64,000 bases of DNA from Eriocheir sinensis (Eukaryota; Arthropoda; Malacostraca; Decapoda; Varunidae), in contig NC_066520.1 of assembly GCF_024679095.1 (NCBI RefSeq), forward strand, positions 15,681,831 to 15,745,830, written 5' to 3'. Below, piece after piece: positions 1 to 11,325 of the stretch (the first letter of the stretch is position 1; the number at the start of each line of letters is the position of its first letter). Below the pieces are notes generated by a model, which had not been told where the DNA came from, searched no databases, and saw only the letters and a list, made by a program, of their open reading frames with translations. A program made the translations under genes and the position numbers.

Positions 1-494
1 AAATGGACTAAACTACGAATAAAGAGGAAGGAAGGAAGTGATGAAGGGGATATCAGGAAGAGAGAATAGATCGATTATTCAAAACCGAATAATGAGAAAT
101 GTCAAAAATGTGAGTAATTTAGGAAATGAAAATTCAATCAGTGTCAGAGTGATGGAAATTAGGAAGGATGAAGAAGATGGAAATAGAAGGGGAAGTAAGG
201 GAGGAAAATGGGTAAGAAAATGGAAAATGAAATAATAACAATACGATGAGAGAATGAGATAAAGAAGGGAGGAAAAGATAATAATAGGTAAAGGTTAAGT
301 TCAGGGCATACGCTGGAAAAGAGGGTAGGAAAGTAAGAGGAGGAAAGAGAGAAAGGAAGAGGCAAATGGAGGGATGGGAGAGAGGAGGGAAAGAGGGAGG
401 GAGGGAGGAAAGGGGGAGCAAAATATATTCAGATGCATGCAAAGGTAGAGAATTGCGTTCCTTGTAGCTGCTTGATATTGTTTGTGCATCGTTT

Positions 495-496
<2 letters not shown>

Positions 497-587
<91 letters not shown>
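497..587. repeat. (GT)n microsatellite, about 45 copies
   Basis: Uninterrupted GT dinucleotide run read directly from the sequence. Confidence 0.98.
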
Positions 588-589
<2 letters not shown>

Positions 590-2023
590 CCCTATTTCCG
601 TCGCTTGGTTACGGTCAAGTACGCTTAATATTAAATTCTTGGTCCCATTTTTAAGTCCGTGTATATGACGCTGGTTTGAGATTACGTCAGACTAAACCTC
701 CTTCTTGGGCTTGGTGTGATTTTTTTTCCTCTATTTTTTCCCTTACTGTAAAAAAAAAAATTCTCGTCTAATTCAATCTCACGAGGGACACAATCTTTAG
801 AATAGGAGTGATAAAGAGCGACAGATGTTAGTTACCATCCCCGTGTAATTGAGTATGGAACAGTATCCCTTAAAAAAAGTACATTAAAGAAAACGTAAAA
901 GACAAATTATAATCGTTTGCTTAGTAAATGAATATTGAAAGTCTGCTCTCTTGATATTTATTTAGTTACGTGAGTCGTTTGTTTACATCGTCATAATGGA
1001 ACCAAGTAAAAATATTGAAATGGGTAATGGTGAAAATATATATATAAGCTTTCTTTGTTTCTTTTATTCATTACTACGATTTTTGCCTATTTTCCTCTCA
1101 TTCCTTAAACGTCACACTCTAAATACACGACGAGTACGTTCTGAAGCTTATAGTCTACATTCTTTATAGCTCTTATCTCCCTCGTGTTAGTTTCTGCTTT
1201 TAATCTATATTCTGTATCTAACTTATATCTATTCAATTCAGTCTATTCTGTTCTGTCTATTTCAGCATCTATTCTCTACCTCGTCTTCGTTTCTGCATTG
1301 ATTATATATTATCTATCTAACTTTCCCAGCTGCCTATTGCATTCACTATTTTATTCTCCATTTCAGCTATCATTGTTTATCTTTTATCTGCACTCAAAAT
1401 TAACCGCATTCTCAACACTATCTTATCTGTATATCTTTATTCACTCGTATATGTGCAACTTGAAGCTTTAAATCTTGTGCTACTTCATACTCTTCTATTG
1501 TATTATTAGGGATTTCACTTTTCTCTCTCGTCTCTGTTTCTGCACAGGCTTGTATTTCCATCCCTCTACCTATATTTATACCTGTGTTTGGCATTATCCC
1601 GCTTTCATTCGTACCCTCATTCTTCCCTCTCCTACTCTCTTGTAACGACGACCTCTTCAGCGCTCCCACCCGGCTGGAAGGAGGGAGGGACTGGAGGCGG
1701 AGAAAAGGTCACAAAGCAGCGTGAAAAAAGTTAGTCAGGCACGTGTCCTTCGGGGTATACGACGGAGGTAAATGACATTGGCGAAAGTAGATGACATTGC
1801 CGAGAGGGATAATAAGAGAAAATAAAAACATCTGTGTCTTGGCTTGGAAAGAAAAAGTGGGAGGTGAAGGAGGAGGAGGTGGAAGGGATAGGAAGACAAC
1901 AAAGCAAAGAGGATAGTGAGAGAGAGAGAGAGAGGTATAAATAGAGCGAGAGAGAGCGAGATAGAGACGCTTTTAACCGGGACAACAATAAGTCGATTAT
2001 AAACAAACCCAGGGAGGGACAGC
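588..2023. other. mostly unique AT-rich sequence, no gene seen
   Basis: The stretch is AT-rich to about 1680. Between 1140 and 1460 a weak repetition of TCTATATTCTG-like and TATCTATCTAAC-like words suggests an old decayed minisatellite. From 1680 the composition turns purine-rich with a short (GA)n near 1920. No open frame shows codon structure or a recognisable domain. Confidence 0.5.
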
Positions 2024-2290
2024 GAGGAATCTTGAGGGAGGCGTGTGCCCAGCGGAGACCTGCCCGTGGGGACCTGTGTGCCCTGGACGTGACGCATGCC
2101 CTCGAGACGGCCTGAATGTGACCTTGTGGGACGTGCCTTAGGGAGACGTGCCCCTTGGAGTCCTGAGGGAGGCGTCTGGCCAGCGGAGACCTGCCTGCGA
2201 GGACGTGTGTGCCCTGGACTGAACGCGTGCCCTCTCGACGTGTGTTTGTGTGTGACCTTTTGGAGACGTGCCCTGTGGATGGTGTGCCCC
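2024..2290. repeat. GC-rich 131-bp tandem duplication
   Basis: Two diverged copies (about 2024-2154 and 2155-2290) share GAGGGAGGCGT, CCAGCGGAGACCTGCC and TGTGTGCCCTGGAC with a 131-bp offset. It is CpG-containing and GC-rich in an otherwise AT-rich region, and lies about 400 bp upstream of the first coding exon, so it could overlap a promoter or a 5' non-coding exon. That role is inference. Confidence 0.8.
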
Positions 2291-2694
2291 AAGAGAAACG
2301 TGCCCGAAGAACTGAGAAGGCCACCGTGGGAGACATACGGAAAATAAGTGGAACAGGAAAGAAGCTGGGAATAGTTGCTCTTTCCTAGACGTGCGAAAAG
2401 AACGGTCCTCTGATATCAACATAAGAGGACTCGAAAAGGGAAAATAATAATAATCCCAAGCAATACGTGTCTCAGGGAAAACGTACCAAGGAGAACAGTT
2501 CTCTGATAAAACCTCATCTGGGAAAGTACAAAAGAGAATTCGAAAGGAAAAGCGTTGAAACCGTTTACCCTTTTTATCCACAACCTTAAGAGAAGCCAAA
2601 AAAGGAAGGCGTTGAAGTAGTTCCCCCCTAAAAGATTAGAGGGGCGGATCCTTGAGACAGCACCACCCCCAGCCCTCTTCTCCCCCCCCTGCAG

Positions 2695-2796
2695 TCGCCA
2701 TGAGCTGTCTGCTGGAGGAAGGGGGGCAGGAAGGGGTGGTGGGGGGCGGGGGTGTTGGTGTCAAGCGGGGACCCACGCCCATGCGCCGACGATCTG
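2695..2796 (+). CDS. PDE10/PDE11-like phosphodiesterase, first coding exon (partial gene)
   Basis: The first coding exon is predicted from splice signals. A pyrimidine-rich tract ending CCCCCCCCTGCAG (acceptor 2693-2694) precedes the exon, and a donor G|GTGAGT follows at 2797. Translation starts at the ATG at 2700, preceded by TCGCC, and runs 32 codons plus one base (phase 1). The peptide is acidic at the start (MSCLLEEGGQEG), then glycine-rich, then basic (KRGPTPMRRRS). The split last codon completes as Gly with exon 2. The evidence for membership in the gene is splice quality and phase agreement with the next three exons; the peptide itself matches no domain I know. The RRRS sequence (residues 29-32) fits a basophilic kinase site, of the PKA/PKG type. 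PDE genes commonly have several alternative N termini, so this may be one isoform's start. An upstream non-coding exon is implied. Confidence 0.68.
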
Positions 2797-2809
2797 GTGA
2801 GTATAAAGA

Positions 2810-3154
2810 TTCTGTGTTCTCTAAGTGCTAAGTAACACCTAAGTAAGTGGTTTCGTTCCTTAATTTCCACACACAACCTCTATAAGTGCCACGAATTACC
2901 TATTTAAGTGGCAAAAAGCTTATAAGTGTCATATATCGCCTTTTAACTACCTATGTTTGTGAGTTCCAAGTAACCCTATGTTAAGAAAATGCCAAATAAT
3001 GTCTTAATAAGTACATCATATCTTATAAGTGGCAAACGACGTCATTATAGGTGTGTAAGTCCTGTAAATGCCAAGTAACACGTCATTTATAAGTGATATT
3101 GTATTTTTTTAAGTGCCTCCCGTCTGTTAAGTGCCACGTAACACCTTCACACGT
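2810..3154. repeat. degenerate minisatellite, left part (unit about 35 bp)
   Basis: The words TAAGTGCC, AAGTAACACC and TTATAAGTG recur every 30-40 bp. The same pattern resumes at 4314-4780, on the other side of the CR1 insertion, so the two halves were one array. Confidence 0.8.
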
Positions 3155-4313
3155 GTTGATTTTAGTAAAGCGTTTGACAAAGTTCCTCACCAACGACTGT
3201 TGCTTAAATTACAGGTTCACGGAGTAGAGGGTAAAGTTTTGAACTGGGTCAAGGCGTGGCTTAGCAATAGGAAGCAAAGAGTGAAAATCAATGGTAACAG
3301 ATCTGACTGGGGATGTGTTACTAGTGGGGTCCCACAACGCTCGGTACTAGGTCCACTTTTGTTTATTATTTATATCAATGACTTAGATACAGGAATAAAT
3401 AGTGATGTCAGTAAGTTTGCAGATGATACCAAGATCGGTAGAGTAATTGAGTCGGATCAGGACGCTAGTATTCTCCAGGATGAACTAAACAGATTGTATG
3501 ACTGGGCGGATAAATGGCAGATGGAGTTCAATGTAGGAAAGTGCAGTATTCTGAGTGTAGGTAGGAACAACCCCTCACATAACAATTGTTTAAATGACAC
3601 TCTCATAAGTAGGTCAGGGTGCGAGAGGGATTTAGGGGTCTTAGTGAGCTCTGATCTCCGTCCAAGGGCACAATGCATTCAAGCTAGAAATCGAGCTAAT
3701 AGGGTACTGGGATTTATTTCAAGAAGCGTAAGCAACAGAAGCCCCGAAATCTTCCTCAAACTATATTTAGCATTAGTTAGACCTCATCTTGACTATGCGG
3801 ATCAGTTCTGGTCACCTTACTATAGAATGGATATCAAAATGTTAGAATCGGTGCAGAGGAGGATGACTAAGATGATTCAGGGGTTGAGAAACTTGCCATA
3901 CGAGGAAAGACACAAACAGTTAAACTTGCATTCTCTAGAAAGGCGAAGGGTGCGTGGAGACATGATCGAGGTTTATAAATGGATGAAGGGCTTTGACAAG
4001 GGAGACATTCATAAGGTTTTGTTGGTAAGAGAACCGGGTAGGACACGTAGTAATGGGTTTAAACTGGATAAATTCAGATTCAACAGGGACATAGGCAAAA
4101 ATTGGTTTACTAACAGAGTGGTGGTTGAGTGGAATAGGCTTAGCAGTCATGTGGTGAGTGTCAATACAATTGTTACATTCAAAAATAGATTAGATAAATT
4201 CATGGACAGCGATATTAGGTGGGGTTAGATACACGGGAGCCTAGGCCTAAAGGAGCTGCCTTGTGCAGGCCTACTGGCCTCTTGCAGACTCCTACGTTCT
4301 TATGTTCTTATGT
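3155..4313 (+). mobile_element. 5'-truncated CR1-type non-LTR retrotransposon, reverse transcriptase 3' part
   Basis: An open frame runs to the stop at 4226-4228 and encodes most of a reverse transcriptase, then the usual C-terminal region of CR1/Jockey-type elements. Visible motifs are VDFSKAFD (motif A, first catalytic Asp), GVPQRSVLGPLLF (normally GVPQGS; the second Gly is Arg here), SKFADD (catalytic Asp pair) and the tail block LALVRPHLDYA...SVQRR. The endonuclease and the first RT motifs are missing, so the copy is truncated at its 5' end and starts abruptly at about 3155 in minisatellite sequence. The 3' UTR (4229-4313) ends in a tandem TTCTTATG-like motif, as expected for CR1, whose 3' ends carry short tandem octamers instead of poly(A). 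No clear target-site duplication is visible. The frame has no internal stop, so the insertion is probably not very old, but the truncated copy cannot be autonomous. Confidence 0.92.
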
Positions 4314-4780
4314 GTCTTTTGTAGGCTAAGTGCTGAACACCACCTTCAGAAATGCCTCAGTAGTCTTGAAAGTGCCACTAACACCTTTGTATTGCCACTT
4401 AGACCTTTATAAGTGCTACTTTTAATGAGTTTCACGTTGCAGCTCAATATATACCTTTTTTTAAGAGCTAAGTAACATTCTAACAAGTACCTATTGTCTT
4501 TTGAGAACTAGATAACACCTTTATAAGCGTCTATGTAATTCGAGTGCTATGTGACACCTATATAAGTACCTCTGTTCCGATGAGTGCCTCGTAGCACCTC
4601 CATAAGTGCCTCCGTTGCCTAAGCGCCAAGCCATATCTTTTTAAGTGACTGCTTCCTGAGTGCCAAGTAACACTATGTTGACTGCCTCTTCATAAATGTC
4701 AAGGTGCAGCCGCGTGAAGGCCGCCGCTCCCTAAGTGTTGCCCTACGTCTCCATATGTCCCACTGTCTTGTGAGGGTAGT
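4314..4780. repeat. degenerate minisatellite, right part
   Basis: Continuation of the TAAGTGCC/AAGTAACACC array interrupted by the CR1 element. Units are 30-40 bp and strongly diverged. Confidence 0.8.
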
Positions 4781-5017
4781 GGCTGCCTCTCCCTCCTCAC
4801 AGCTGCCGCTTCAACTTCTTTAACATGTCACATTGCGCACCGACATTACGTTAATCAATTGGCGACTATGAGGGCCTACTAAAATTTCCTTAAGTGCAAT
4901 CTGATACATTTCCTGGGTAACACACTTGCGATTAAATATATAAAAAAAATCATCTTCGTTCTGTTTTGTTTTTATGATTAGATTTAGGAGTAGAACATCC
5001 TACCATCATCTTACTCA

Positions 5018-5042
5018 ATGTGTTCTTACGTTCTTATGTCTA
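5018..5042 (+). mobile_element. isolated CR1-like 3' terminal motif
   Basis: GTTCTTACGTTCTTATGTC matches the terminal motif of the CR1 at 4294-4313, but the sequence just upstream does not match the rest of that element. It is either a very short 5'-truncated copy or a remnant. Confidence 0.45.
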
Positions 5043-5223
5043 GTAATGTTCCCTGGAATGCTGCACTTCACACCCACTTCAATAACTCTTAAATGTGTTC
5101 CAAAAAGCATATGAAGATTTTTTAATGTTCTCTATAAATCAATTAAACGCCTCGGAATGATGAAAGGTTTCTCAGATTCCTTCTCACGCCTGCCAAAGTG
5201 TCCCATAAAAGGAATGATAATAC

Positions 5224-5329
<106 letters not shown>

Positions 5330-5559
5330 CTTTCATTACACGACTTTGATCCTTGAAGTTATTTTTCTCTGCCTTTCTTCTACTTTCTCTCTCTTCTCGC
5401 CCGACTTTCTTTCATAGTCTTTGCCATAAATAATAATAAGCCATTTTTGTTTTGCTGACTTGCACTGTGCTGGCCTTTTCGTTTTCATATTAAATCAAAA
5501 CTCTTCCTCTGCTATTTCCTTTCTTTTATATTATTATTTTTTCACTGATTCATCGTTCG

Positions 5560-5818
5560 TTTGTTCTCTATAAAAACAAACATTGCGCTCACTCCTTACT
5601 TCGTACCTCTCTTCCTCTCCCTATCCCTCTTTCCTTCTCCATCTCCCTTCTTCACTTTTCCTTCTTCCGTCTTTCCACTTACCTCTTCCTTCTTCCCTCT
5701 ACCCACTTCCTTCTTTCTTCTTTCATCTTCCCTCTCCCCCTTTCTTCTCCCCTCTTCCTCTCCTTCTCCCTCTCCTCCTTCTACTTCGTTTTACTCTTTC
5801 CCTTTTTCCCCTTATGTG
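5560..5818 (+). repeat. long C/T-rich tract leading into the candidate ratchet site
   Basis: About 250 bp of almost pure pyrimidine on the sense strand, made of degenerate CTTCCCTCTTTCC-like words. It ends immediately before TGTGCAG|GTAAGT. Confidence 0.85.
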
Positions 5819-5827
5819 CAGGTAAGT
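5806..5827 (+). promoter_or_regulatory. candidate recursive splice site (zero-length exon)
   Basis: A strong pyrimidine tract is followed by TGCAG at 5817-5821 and directly by GTAAGT at 5822-5827. This acceptor abutting a consensus donor is the hallmark of ratchet points, described mainly in very long insect introns. It lies 3 kb into a 33.8-kb intron and on the sense strand. A second weak donor (CAG|GTGATA) 9 bp later would delimit a 9-nt, phase-compatible microexon. Function is inference. Confidence 0.5.
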
Positions 5828-6449
5828 CAGGTGATATCCGAGAAAGCAAGGCTGCATAAAGTTCAAATACAGAAAATCACAGAAGGTTACGTACAAGAAA
5901 AGCTACAGAAAGATGAAAATAATATAAAAATAGTACTTACATGATGACTTCGAGGAGTGGGTTTCTTCACACCTGGAAAGATGAAACAGACATTTTTTAA
6001 GCAACACAGGGACCAGTCGTAATAAAAATAATAAAAGCAATAACAACAGTAAAGATAAAATGGATAAGAAGAGATGAAAAAGAAGAGATAGAAGAAGAAG
6101 AGAGAATGAAAGAAAGAAAGAAAAAGAAGAACAAAAACAAGGACAAGGACAAGAACAAGAAAAAAAATAGTAATAATAATAATTGGAAAAAAAACTATAA
6201 TTCTCGACAATACCTTAGAATTTCGCCCCCTTGTTTTCCTTCTATTTTTTTCACTCTATTCTTGGGCCAAAACGAAAGGCATGTCATCCTTCAAACGAGG
6301 TCAAGAAAACAATTTCCTTCGCTTGCGCTGGAAGGGGACGGGGCGAGGCGCGGGCCAGAAAAATAAAGAATCCATCAAAGAAGAAGACAAAAGGAAGAAA
6401 TGGGTAAAAGAAGACAATAACAAAAATATATTAAAAGACGTGACACTCA

Positions 6450-6930
6450 CACTCTCTCTCCCTCTCCTCCTCTTCACCATCATCATCATCATCATCATTC
6501 TTATTCTTCTCCTTCTTCTCCTTCTTTTTCTCCTTCTCCATCTCCTCCTTCTTCTCCTTCTCCATCTCCTCCTCCTTCTCCTTCTCCCCTCTTTCCTCTT
6601 CCTTCTCCTCCTTTTCTCCCTTCTTTCCCCTTCCTTCTCCTCCTTCTCCTTCTTACCTCTTTCCTCTACCTTCTCCCTCTCCCTCTTTCCCTTTCCTCCC
6701 CTCTTCTCTCTTCCTTCTCCTTCTCCTTCTCCTCCCCCCTCCATCTCCTTTAACTCTTCCTCTTCTTTCTCCTCCTTCTCTGTCTTACTTCTTTCCTCTA
6801 CCTTCTCCCTCTCCCTCTTTCCCTTTCCTTCCCTCTTCCCTCTTCCCTCTTCCATCTTCCCTCTCCCTCCATCTCCTCCTTTACCTCTTTCCCTCTCTCC
6901 CCCTTCCCTCTTCCTCTACCCCTACCCCCC
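6450..6930. repeat. C/T-rich degenerate array
   Basis: About 480 bp of CTTCTCC, CTCCTC and TTCCCTCTTCC words, with an internal near-duplicate (the stretch near 6650-6720 recurs near 6780-6840). Its long translations are repeat shadows. Confidence 0.85.
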
Positions 6931-8264
6931 CCCCCCCATCACACAGTTTTCTCCCTTTTAACCCAAGTCCCCCCTCGCATCTGCCTGGTTTTCTGTCCTG
7001 CGTGTTGCCTCGCCTGGGTCACGGGGCTGAATTTCCCGCACACTCTCACACGCGGTTCCAGTCATCCACAAACCGTCGACGTGAACAGATACCTTGTCGC
7101 GTGCTCTCGACCACCACCACAACCACCACCAGTACTACACCATCACCACCTTTCATCACCACCACCAAGGACATTTTGCATCACCACCATCATCATATTC
7201 TCGCGTGTTCAGAATATTGATACTCCTAGACGACTTTTTTTTTCTTTAGTGTTTTTTTTTCTGCTCGACACGCGATGTTACACACGTGCTACCCATCGCA
7301 ACAGGTATATCAGTATTCCTCCTCTTCCACATCTTCCTCCTCCTCCTCCTCCTCCTCCTCCTGTTGTTTCTCCTCTTCTTCCTATGCTTCCTCCTCAACC
7401 TACATTTTTCCCCATCACGGATTCTTGTAGTTCGTCTTGTGGGAGAGTTTAGGATATCATAATTACTGCTTCTGATTCTTCATTTGCTGTCCTCACCACC
7501 AAACTCCACCGCTACCATCTGTAACACCACCTCTACCATCTCCACTTCAACCACCAATTATCACCACCACCAGCATCTACGAACTTCTTTGCAAACACTA
7601 CCACAACCTCCACCACACCAGGAACAACCACCACAACAACCATAAAACAACAACAGTTACTTTCACCTCCACCAATCCTTCAACGAGTACTTATCTATAT
7701 CCATTGGTCCTGAACATCCCTTCTATTTCTCCTTTTTTCTCCTCTCCTAATCTTGTTCCTTTGCTCCTCTCTTCTTGTTTCTTTAACTCATCTATTTCAT
7801 CCACCATTGCATAAGAAAATACATTAATCATAACTGCAATAAAAAGTAAATAAATGGAAGTACTTTGAATAACGATCGCACATCATATACTCAGTTAGTC
7901 TTTAATGAGAACGTAAGTAAACTATATCTCCCGGGAAGGTAAACGGCCTTACAAAACAGACCTGTATACCTGAACGTGGCCGGCAAATGATGATCTGGAG
8001 AGCCTGTAACCTGAACACGTCTTGTATGTAAATCACTCTCCTAATACTTGCTATCATCATCGTCACCGGCATCGGATCTTCATTAATCATACACTGACCT
8101 CAATAACCATCAGCATCACTACCGCCACTTGGGTGTCAAACCTGCAATCAGTGCGTTCATTACCACCACGAGACAATCACCAGAACCTGAACATCACACC
8201 TGGGAAGCCACCGTAAGGATCGGCATATTAACATCACAACACCACAACGACAACTGACTATCAC

Positions 8265-8545
8265 ATCAAACATCAACTAACAACTTATCTAACAACTAAC
8301 ATTAATCTTAACATCTAACACATCTGACTACAATATCTACCCTCAACAACCACCTAACGACACAACTAACAACACTAATCTTAACAACTAACATATCTAA
8401 CTACAAGACCTACCCTCAACAACCACCTAAGGACACAACTAACAACTAACAACACTAATCTTAACAACTAACACATCTAACTACAATATCTACCCTCAAC
8501 AACCACGTAAGGACACAACTAACAACGTATCTAACAACTATAGCC
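8265..8545. repeat. minisatellite with 73-80 bp unit
   Basis: CTACCCTCAACAACCAC recurs at 8337, 8410 and 8490, with CAACTAACAACACTAATC between. The surrounding 7100-8760 is rich in CACC, CATCAC and CAAC words without a clear gene. Confidence 0.85.
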
Positions 8546-9029
8546 TAGAACATACCTAACAGCACATTCAATCAACAACACACCGAACACTAACACTTCT
8601 AACACCATTATTTCAACGACAACTATCCCTTCTAACACCATCATCATCATCACCACCACCACCACCACGTCTCCCCCATCCACCACTATTACCAACACCA
8701 CGACATCCCCGACTATCAAACGCCCACCGCCGCCACCTCCACCGCCTCTGCGCTTCACCACGGCAACCTCAAGTAAGATATGAACCTAATCTAGCCACGT
8801 CAACGCTCTCATTTGCTAGAGCCTCAACGCCTCCCTTTTTTCATCCTTAATTAAACTCCATACCTCATCCTAAACACCTCCTCCCCTTCCCTGGAAACAC
8901 AATTTTTTTACCCCTTCAATCCCTTTCATCCTTTCCCTAACATCCCCATTTGTTAGACCCTTGAACTCCTACCACCCACCCACCCATTAACACCTTCCCC
9001 CTTCCCTGGAAACACCCTTATTACCCCTT

Positions 9030-9660
9030 CAGTTTACATCTCTTCCTTGCCTTCTAACTCTAGCCCTTCAAATACCCTCCCTAGGTTCTCATCCTCCTCC
9101 TCTTCTTTTTCCTTTCTTTCCCTTCTCTATCCTCCCGAATCCCTCCTTAGGTCCTCCTCGTCCCCCTCTTTTTTTCTCTCTTCCCCTTTTCTATCCCCCA
9201 AAATTCCCTCCCCAGTTCCTCTTCCTCCTCATTTAGCTCTCTTCCCCTTCTCTAGTCCTCCATACCCTTCCCCACGTCGTCTTCCTCCTCCTTTTCCTCT
9301 CTTCCCCTTCCGGTGTCCTCTTTCTCCTTTTTTTCCTCTCTTCCCTTTCTCTAGCCCCCCCCCCCCCCTAAATCCCTCCCCACGTCGTTTTCCTCTTCCT
9401 TTTCCTCTCTTCCCCTTCTCTTGCCCCTAAAATCCCCTTCCTGTGTCCTCTTCCTCTTTTTCCTCTCTTTTCCTTCTCTAGCCCCCCAAATCCCTCCCCA
9501 TGTTCTTTTCCTCCTCCTTTTCCTCTCTTTCCCTTCTCCAAACCCCCAAATCCCTTTACTAGCTCCTCTTCCTTCTCCTTTTCCTCTCTCCCTCTTCTCT
9601 AAATAAAAAAAAATCGCTCCCCAGGCCCTCCTCCTTTCCTTCCTTTTCCTCTCTTCCTTC
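9030..9660. repeat. C/T-rich minisatellite with about 60-68 bp unit
   Basis: The pattern TTCCCCTTCTCTAGCCCCC, then AAATCCCTCCCC, then TCCTCTTCCTCC repeats about nine times. Confidence 0.85.
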
Positions 9661-10374
9661 CCCTTTTCTTCCCCCTTTCCCGCATGCATTCATCCACCGT
9701 ACAACTTCTCACTCAAGTCTCGTATATTTCAAAACACTTCCTTGATAGGTTTTCATTTTTCCTGCTATACTTCAGGCTCAGCTTCTCTCACCTCCCTTCC
9801 CCGCTCCTCCTCCACCTCCCTTTGTTTTTGAAGAAGTATACTGCGAGGTTTGTTTGCGGTATAACTTCTTTTTTTCTTTCTTTTTCGGTGTGTGACAGAG
9901 TACGCACGTCTATCCTAGCTTTTTTTTTTCTCTCGCCTTTATTTGTTCCCTCTATAGAAACTCGACGACTCAGAATAAAAAAAAAGCTTTGTTCTTGCGC
10001 TGATTCTTTTCTTGGTCGAGTTTCTTTCCCTGCTCTTCCTTTCTTCAACTTCCTTTCTTTAATTAACCCGGACTTTTGAAATTCGACTCAATGATGTCTT
10101 GCGATTCTTCGAGTAGCTGTTGTTGACGTAAAGAGGAGGAGGAGGAGGAGGAGGAGGAGGAGGAGAAAAAGGAAAATAAAAAAGAAGAAAGGAACGAGGA
10201 GGAAGAGAAGAAAGACAAGGACTAGGAGGAGAAGGAATAGAGAGAAAACGAGGGATAGTAAAAGAATGAGAGAATGAAAAGGGAAAGGAAGAAGAAAGAG
10301 TATGAGACTTTAATTTGAATGACGACCCAAGCTTGATTACTTGTCCTTACTTGTCATTAATGAATACGACGGAA

Positions 10375-10376
<2 letters not shown>

Positions 10377-10431
<55 letters not shown>

Positions 10432-10588
10432 CCTTCTGACCCCTCACGACCTCTTTTCTCGTTTCGCCTTTTTGCCCTACACGAGTCGTTTGTCCTTAAG
10501 AACGACCCTCAGGCCTCAGCTTCACTCTTCTTCTTCTTCTTCTTCTTCTTCTTCTTCTTCTTCTTCTTCTTCTTCTTCTTCTTCTTCT
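10377..10588. repeat. (GT)n and (CTT)n microsatellites
   Basis: (GT)n at 10377-10428 and (CTT)n at 10526-10588, separated by about 100 bp of unique sequence. Confidence 0.95.
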
Positions 10589-10798
10589 CCTTCTCCTTCT
10601 CGTTCCCCTCCTCTTCCTTTTTCATTTTCATTTTCATTTTCTTTTTCATATTCTTCTCCTTTTTCTTCTTCTTCTTCTTCTTTATCTTCTTTTTCATCTC
10701 CCTCCTCCTCCTCGTTCCTTTGTCTTGTTCTTCTTCTACTGCTCCACTTCCTCCAATTCCACCTCCTCCTCCTCCTCCTCTTCCTCATCATCATTATA

Positions 10799-10905
10799 AA
10801 CTGTGGTAGCCTGGATAACCCCCAAGCCTCGTATCCCGGGGTAATGGGTTCTTATCTACCACAGGCTCAAGGGCTAATGTTATGGAGATGAGCACCGATG
10901 CCACG
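10799..10905 (+). mobile_element. SINE-like family B, 3' part
   Basis: Aligns with 15171-15275 over about 100 bp, sharing ATGGGNTCTTA, CCACA, GCTCAAGGG and GGAGATGAGC in order. This copy lacks the upstream part seen at 15055-15170. Confidence 0.7.
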
Positions 10906-10929
10906 AGCAGTTATAGCGTTTTTTTCCTT

Positions 10930-11325
10930 AATGCTAGATAATAAATTTTGTTCCTCCTCCTCCTCTTGCTATTACTCTCCTCCACCTCTTCCTACGCTTC
11001 CTTTTTCTCTCCTCCTCTTCCTCTTCGTACTTCTCCTCCTCGTCTTCCTTTTACTCTCCTACACCTCTTCCACTTCCTCTTCCTCTTCGAACTTCTCCGT
11101 GTCTTCCACTTCCTCTTCCTCTCCTCCTCTTCCTTTTTTTCTCCTCTTCCTCTTCGTACTTCTTCTCCTCTTCGTTTTCCCTTTACTCTCTTCCCCACCT
11201 CTTCCATTTACTCCTTCCTTTCTTTTCCTCTTCGTTCTTCTCCGCCTCCTCCTACTCTTCCTCCATTTGAACTCCTTTTATCTTCCCCCTCCTCCTCCTC
11301 CTCCTCCTCCTCCTCCTCCTTCTCG
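10930..11325. repeat. C/T-rich array ending in (CCT)n
   Basis: Repeated TCCTCTTCCTCTTCGTACTTCT-type words, then (CTC)n at 11290-11322. The long sense and antisense open frames are repeat translations. Confidence 0.85.

Larger units (their letters stand above)
1..2694 (+). other. region upstream of first coding exon (5' intron or intergenic)
   Basis: No coding sequence is recognisable here. The first coding exon begins with a splice acceptor at 2693-2694 and only five untranslated bases before its ATG, so at least one non-coding 5' exon should lie upstream, inside or outside this window; I cannot place it. The stretch holds a purine-rich segment (1-430), a (GT)n array (497-587), AT-rich unique sequence (588-1680), a purine-rich stretch with a short (GA)n (1680-2020) and a GC-rich duplication (2024-2290). 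Confidence 0.55.

Noticed and set aside
40..490. Antisense Pro/Leu/Ser-rich frames
   Set aside because: Shadow of the purine-rich sense strand; no codon bias or domain.
2096..2347. Sense open frame of 83 codons in the GC-rich duplication
   Set aside because: The frame is not consistent between the two 131-bp copies, and the peptide is Trp/Cys/Arg-rich with no family match; it looks like chance in GC-rich repeat.
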